A stretch of 18,665 bases of DNA from CAYSLC01 sp964431545 (GTDB lineage Bacteria > Desulfobacterota > Desulfobacteria > Desulfobacterales > JAABSP01), in the NCBI GenBank assembly GCA_964431545.1, contig CAYSLC010000105.1, positions 1 through 18,665 of the forward strand, in the 5' to 3' direction. Both the position numbers and the translations under genes were made by a program. Every line of letters begins with the position of its first letter. Position 1 is the stretch's first letter. This document shows positions 15,313 through 18,665 of this stretch, one piece after another. The notes beneath the pieces are model-generated. The model worked only from the letters and a program-made list of their open reading frames with translations, searched no databases and was not told the DNA's origin.

Positions 15313-15485
15313 TTGATCCTTGCCGGCCGCTGGTCCGACTCCCTCGGCACCAGCACGCTCCGACAATGGGGGCAGAAGATGGCGGCGCGGTTCTGTTCAT
15401 CCACGCACAGCTCGGCGGGGAGCCGCATCACATAGGGCCCGGATCCCCGGGAAGGACACGTTTTATCGATGCAGTAGAATTCCAT
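15309..15485 (-). CDS. small Cys-rich, probable zinc-ribbon protein (58 aa)
   Basis: An ideal AAGGAGG box precedes the ATG at 15485, and the frame encodes 58 residues starting MEFYCIDKTCPSRGSGPYVM and ending at a TAG that overlaps the ATPase stop. Cysteines at 5, 10, 27, 38 and 41 (C-x4-C ... CPHC) suggest a small metal-binding zinc ribbon, with the middle PYVMRLPAELCVDE between the knuckles. I do not recognise a named family and its role is unknown. Its strong ribosome-binding site and paired cysteines make it much more likely real than chance. It is convergent with the ATPase gene and divergent from the Hpt gene. Confidence 0.72.
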   Translation of the reverse strand: MEFYCIDKTCPSRGSGPYVMRLPAELCVDEQNRAAIFCPHCRSVLVPRESDQRPARIN

Positions 15486-15501
15486 GGTTCGATCCTCCTT
15501 A

Positions 15502-15519
15502 TGGTCATTATGGTCATTG
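15502..15519. repeat. tandem 9-bp direct repeat
   Basis: ATGGTCATT occurs twice back to back, 16 bases upstream of the start of the 58-residue protein (minus strand TGACCATAATGACCAT). It could be a direct-repeat operator in that gene's leader, or simple slippage. Confidence 0.4.
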
Positions 15520-15694
15520 TTCGGTTCAAATCACCGGAAAAGATAAGGATGATCCGTTACATGGGTATGTCCGTTCCGTTAATTTTCGGTTAGCTCCCGG
15601 CGGATGCGGAACGCCCCTTCCGAATTGACTCCGGCCCACCCCTCCCGCCCGGTCCGAAGAGTGTTTGCCATTTTTGGTTTTTTTGTTTGCGCGG

Positions 15695-15723
15695 TTGAAC
15701 GGACGGCCGTTTCATGGTACAAG
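15695..15723 (+). promoter_or_regulatory. candidate promoter of the Hpt-kinase operon
   Basis: TTGAAC (15695-15700) and TACAAG (15718-15723) are 17 bases apart, each matching consensus at four of six positions. The leader to the Hpt start would be about 150 nt. Moderate support only. Confidence 0.38.
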
Positions 15724-15876
15724 CGACCCGATGCTTCAATCGGCATCGGATTGGATCGACAATCGGTGCCATCCGTCGACGGGCCGACCACCAGCAGGGC
15801 GGTTCCATCGCGCTTGGTGATCGTGGCGTCCGGACCCTTTTTTTGAAAACCCGGCCTCCCTCAGCGGGAATCTGCA

Positions 15877-16236
15877 ATGCTCATCAACCTCGACCAAGTC
15901 AGACATCGATACTCGGACAGATCGGACATCATCCAACGGACGTTCCAGATCTTCCTCGAGGACTCTTCCCCCAAAATGGAGTCCCTGGACCGGGCGATCT
16001 CCGAGAAGGATTTCGACCGCGCGGCCAAGGCCGCCCACTCCATCGCCAACCTCACCGGATGCGTCATGGCCCATGGTACGGCGGACCGCGCCCGGCATCT
16101 CCAGCGGGCCCTCATGGAAAAGGATTTCGAGAGTTCCAGAAGGGTCTACAGCCATCTGAGGGCCGACATGAACATGATCCTGATGATCGTTCAGAACGAA
16201 CTCGAAAAGGGCCGCTTTGGTGGCGAAAAACGGTGA
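15877..16236 (+). CDS. stand-alone Hpt (histidine phosphotransfer) protein
   Basis: This 119-residue, largely helical protein has the Hpt arrangement: FLEDSSPKMESLDRAISEKD leading into AAKAAHSIANLTGCVMAHG with the presumed phosphoacceptor His54, then ADRARHLQRALMEKDFES. Hpt proteins pass phosphate between receiver domains. The usual His-x-x-Lys-Gly is His-Ser-Ile-Ala-Asn here, so the Lys that normally assists transfer is missing. The 3' end overlaps the following hybrid kinase gene, which lacks its own Hpt domain, so the two probably form one relay. GCGGGA seven bases before the ATG is a weak ribosome-binding site. Confidence 0.8.
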   Translation: MLINLDQVRHRYSDRSDIIQRTFQIFLEDSSPKMESLDRAISEKDFDRAAKAAHSIANLTGCVMAHGTADRARHLQRALMEKDFESSRRVYSHLRADMNMILMIVQNELEKGRFGGEKR

Positions 16237-18267
16237 CCGCCGGCTGAACGACGGCGCCACGCCCCCTTCCTTTCCCCCCCCGGACGACGGCGATCCGGAT
16301 CGACCGACCGAAACCGAACTGGACCGCATCCGGCGGATCGCCGACAAAGCGCCGTTCGCCGTCTACGTCTACGATCTGGTCTCCCGTCGCAACGTCTACG
16401 CCAACATCCGGGTTCTGGACATCATCGGCTACACAGAGCGGGAACTCCTCGAAAAGGGGGACCGGTTGTTGGCCGAACTGATCCATCCGGAAGATCTTCC
16501 CGGAGCCGTGGAGCACCATATGCGCCTGGCCGCCGATGCGGACGATGCCATCTTCGATCATGAGTTCCGGGTGAACCACCCTGAAAAGGGATGGATCTGG
16601 TGCCACGGCCGGGAGGTGGTCTTCGAGCGGGACCCTTCCGGAAAAGCCACCCACCTGCTGGGGACCGTCTACGACGTCACCGACCGAAAAAAACTGGAGG
16701 CCGAACTTCAGGAGAGCGAGGCCCTCAACCGCATTACGCTGGAGAACATCTCGGACGCCGTCTACCTCACCGACGAAGCGGGAAAGATTCTCTTTGTCTG
16801 CCCCAACATCGACCGGATCTTCGGATACAGCACCGAAGAGATCCACGCCATGGGGAACATCCGCGTGCTGCTGGGCGAGGCGGCCTGCGAGCCGGACCTG
16901 CTGGCGGAAGGAGACGAGATCTCCAACCGGGAATTCGATATCGTCGACAAACACGGAAACCGCCACTTTCTCCTGGTGAACATCAAGCGGGTGGCGATCC
17001 GAAACGCCACCCGCCTCTACACCTGCCGGGACATCACGGACCGGAAACAAATGGAATCGGCCCTCATTCGCTCCAAAAACCACGCCGAGGCGGCCAGCAA
17101 GGCCAAGAGCGACTTTCTGGCCAACGTCAGCCACGAGATCCGAACCCCCATCAGCGGCATCATCGGCGTCACCAACGTCACCCTCAAGGGCAAGCTCGAC
17201 GGCCGGTGCCGGAAGAACCTGGAGCTGATCCGGAACTCCGCCGACTCCCTCCTGCGGCTGATCAACGACATCCTCGATTTCTCCAAGATCGAGGCGGGCA
17301 AGCTGAGCTTCGACTACCGGGTCTTCGACCCCCGGGCCATGCTGGAGGACGTCCAGCGGTTCTTCCAGGTCTCCACCCAGGAAAAGGGTTTACGCCTTCA
17401 CGTAAAGGTGGATCCATCGGTTCCCCGCTGCATCTACGGAGACCAGAGCCGGCTGGTGCAGGTCATCAACAACCTGGTGGGAAATGCCGTCAAGTTCACC
17501 AGCCGGGGGAGCATCCACATCGGCGTCTCGGTTTCGGAAAGGACCTCGGTGGTCCGGAGGCTCGTCTTTTCCGTCCGGGACACCGGCATCGGCATCTCCG
17601 CCGACAAGATCCCGGAGCTTTTCCACAGCTTCTACCNNNNNNNNNNCAGCTGGACAGCTCCTACGCCAAGGAGTACCCGGGCACCGGACTCGGCCTGGCC
17701 ATCTCCCGGAAACTGGTGGAGATGATGGGGGGAATCATCTGCGTCAAGAGCCGGGAGGGGGAAGGCGCCACCTTTCTGTTCACCATCACCTTCGAGGAGG
17801 CGAGACCGGCCGATCTCCACCGGGCCGAGACCCCGGCGAAGCCGGCGACGGCCCGGCCGCCGGCCCTCGGTCCCCTGAAGATCCTGCTGGCCGAGGACGA
17901 ACGCCTCAATCGGTTCCACATGGTCATCGACCTGGAGGATTCCGGCCATCGGGTGGTGACCGCGGAAGACGGCGTCGAGGCCCTCTCCGCCCTGGAGCGG
18001 GAGCGGTTCGACCTGATCCTCATGGATGTCCAGATGCCCAGAATGGACGGGGTGGAGGCGACCCGGCGGATTCGGTCCGGGGCCGCCCCCGGCGTCGACC
18101 GCGACATCCCCATCGTGGCCCTCACCGCCTATGCCATGGCCGGCGACCGGGAGAAGTTTTTGGCCGCCGGCATGGACGACTACATCGCCAAGCCGGTGGA
18201 CAAGGAGCAGCTCGATCGGGTCCTGGAGACGGTACTCGCGGGGAAGCCGTCGGCCGCTTCCCCATAG
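16220..18267 (+). CDS. hybrid sensor histidine kinase, PAS-PAS-HisKA-HATPase-REC (interrupted by an N gap)
   Basis: With the gap collapsed the protein has 678 residues and no membrane segment. PAS 1 (about 40-160) ends in GTVYDVTDRKKLEAELQES, and PAS 2 (about 165-280) ends TCRDITDRKQMESAL. His305 lies in NVSHEIRTPISGI, followed by NDILDFSKIEAGKL. The ATPase domain has NNLVGNAVKFT, RDTGIGIS and YPGTGLGLAISRKLVEMMGG. The receiver (about 550-670) has AEDERLNR, acceptor Asp599 in LMDVQMPRMDG, LTAYAM and AKPVD. I take GTG 16220 as start because AAAAGGG is eight bases upstream; TTG 16217 is an alternative. Either overlaps the Hpt gene by 17-20 bases. Ten Ns at 17637-17646 break the frame artificially; merging one shared C gives SFYQLDSSYAKEYPG. 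No output regulator follows. Confidence 0.92.
17637..17646. other. assembly gap (10 N) inside the second hybrid kinase
   Basis: Left flank ends TTCTACC and right flank starts CAGCTGG. Sharing one C gives TTCTACCAGCTGG, which encodes FYQL in frame and matches the normal F-x-Q-x-D segment between the G1 and G2 boxes of histidine kinases. No bases appear to be missing. Confidence 0.87.
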
Positions 18268-18279
18268 CGAAGCACCCCC

Positions 18280-18466
18280 ATGAAACGCTTCCATTCTTAC
18301 GGCCCTCGATGCGTTCGGCATCGACATCGACGCGCCCACCGCCTGGGATGACTGGATCCGCCTGTTTTCCGTCCGGAAAGGGGTGTTCACCCGACCGGTC
18401 GTCCCGTTCATGGACGAATTCGACAGCCTGCCGCACCGGATCATCGATCGACTCATTCCAGCCTAG
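18280..18466 (+). pseudogene. deleted remnant of an ATPase of the 13678-15312 type
   Basis: ATG 18280 with MKRFHSYG mirrors the RRFSSYGP start of the upstream ATPase. One base out of frame, from 18302, the sequence reads ALDAFGIDIDAPTAWDDW, then LFSVRKGVFTRPVVPFMDEFDSLPHRIIDRL and a stop at 18464-18466. This aligns with the PEAASWDRVQELFT to ILDEFDALREDYINKF stretch around Walker B of the intact protein. About 120 residues including Walker A are gone, the frame is broken and everything after Walker B is missing. It is not the same sequence as the upstream gene, so it descends from a different paralogue. REP-like repeats begin 37 bases later. Confidence 0.75.
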
Positions 18467-18502
18467 GGCGTGATCCCGGCTACCTCGCATATGAGGAAAA
18501 CC

Positions 18503-18523
18503 AGCCCTGAAAGGGCGGCACAT
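18503..18523 (+). repeat. REP-like repeat, copy 1
   Basis: A 21-bp unit with the palindromic core GCCCTGAAAGGGC, differing at two positions from the copy at 18570-18590. It is followed directly by a longer hairpin. Confidence 0.75.
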
Positions 18524-18527
18524 ACCA

Positions 18528-18549
18528 GCCCAGGGCAGCCGCCCTGGGC
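18528..18549. repeat. 9-bp-arm palindrome within the repeat cluster
   Basis: GCCCAGGGC and GCCCTGGGC are perfect arms around AGCC; the flanking CCA (left) and TGG (right) extend the stem imperfectly. Such hairpins alternate with GCCCTGAAAGGGC units in REP-type clusters. Confidence 0.7.
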
Positions 18550-18569
18550 ACTGGAAACACAACAAAATA

Positions 18570-18646
18570 AGCCCTGAAAGGGCGTGACATACTACTCCCA
18601 CGCGCACACGACGCACGTGGATCGAATGTCACGCCCTTTCAGGGCT
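18570..18646. repeat. MITE/REP-like element with perfect 21-bp inverted ends
   Basis: The 21-bp unit at 18570-18590 recurs as an exact reverse complement at 18626-18646, enclosing 35 bases that include shorter CCACG/CGTGG arms. The outer flanks, AACAAAATA on the left and GGTATTTGTT on the right, also match imperfectly when one is inverted. The transcript or single strand would fold into one long hairpin. No transposase is in view. Confidence 0.75.
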
Positions 18647-18665
18647 CGGTATTTGTTGATCGACC

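Larger units (their letters stand above)
15486..15876. other. divergent intergenic region between the zinc-ribbon and Hpt genes
   Basis: About 390 bases without a supported gene. It contains a 9-bp tandem repeat near the small gene, T-rich tracts at 15671-15684, a candidate plus-strand promoter at 15695-15723 and a 6-bp inverted repeat CGATGC/GCATCG around 15730-15750. Open frames across it have no recognisable domain. Confidence 0.5.

Noticed and set aside
15604..15846. 80-codon plus-strand frame with a hydrophobic stretch in the zinc-ribbon/Hpt intergenic region
   Set aside because: No ribosome-binding site, no recognisable motif, and it overlaps the likely Hpt promoter.
18503..18646. CRISPR-like repeated 21-bp units
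   Set aside because: One unit is inverted, spacings differ (46 and 35 bases), the units are themselves palindromic, and no cas gene is present; REP/MITE fits better.

Overview
The window is a GC-rich bacterial chromosome segment from a draft or metagenome assembly; it has two 10-N scaffold gaps. Tightly packed operons, two PAS-containing hybrid histidine kinases, an HAE3/MMPL lipid-type exporter operon, a DUF4160/DUF2442 pair and an AAA ATPase/PD-(D/E)XK protein fit a Gram-negative deltaproteobacterium (Desulfobacterota-like). That placement is inferred from gene content; no rRNA or tRNA gene was seen.

Layout. (1) 283-4591, plus strand: a good sigma-70 promoter, then kaiC, kaiB and a PAS-PAS-HisKA-HATPase-REC-REC hybrid kinase, overlapping or 3 nt apart. 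This is a kaiA-less Kai system wired to two-component signalling. (2) 4593-5469, minus strand: the DNA-end-binding protein Ku, broken only by an N run that looks like a scaffolding artefact. No ligD is in view. (3) 5821-7179, plus strand: a CPA2-type cation/proton antiporter, divergent from ku across 350 bp holding two perfect inverted repeats. (4) About 7430-8062: an AT-richer island with a DUF4160 gene cut by an in-frame TAG, followed by a DUF2442 gene. (5) 13495 down to 8073, minus strand: tetR, an MMPL/RND exporter, a LolA-like periplasmic protein and a DUF1302 outer-membrane beta-barrel, behind a near-consensus promoter whose start site is covered by a 22-bp palindromic operator. The products would span inner membrane, periplasm and outer membrane. 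(6) 13678-15312, plus strand: an ATPase fused to a PD-(D/E)XK nuclease-like domain, tail-to-tail with an overlooked 58-residue Cys-rich protein on the minus strand (15309-15485). (7) 15877-18267, plus strand: a stand-alone Hpt protein overlapping a PAS-PAS-HisKA-HATPase-REC hybrid kinase, together the parts of a His-Asp-His relay. (8) 18280-18665: a deleted remnant of a second ATPase gene of the same kind, then a cluster of REP/MITE-like palindromes.

Most noteworthy: altered phosphosites in KaiC; the stop at an expected Trp position in the DUF4160 protein; the complete TetR promoter/operator; intact and dead ATPase copies on either side of the Hpt/kinase pair; and both N runs resolving to frame-restoring joins when the flanks are overlapped by 3 and 1 bases.
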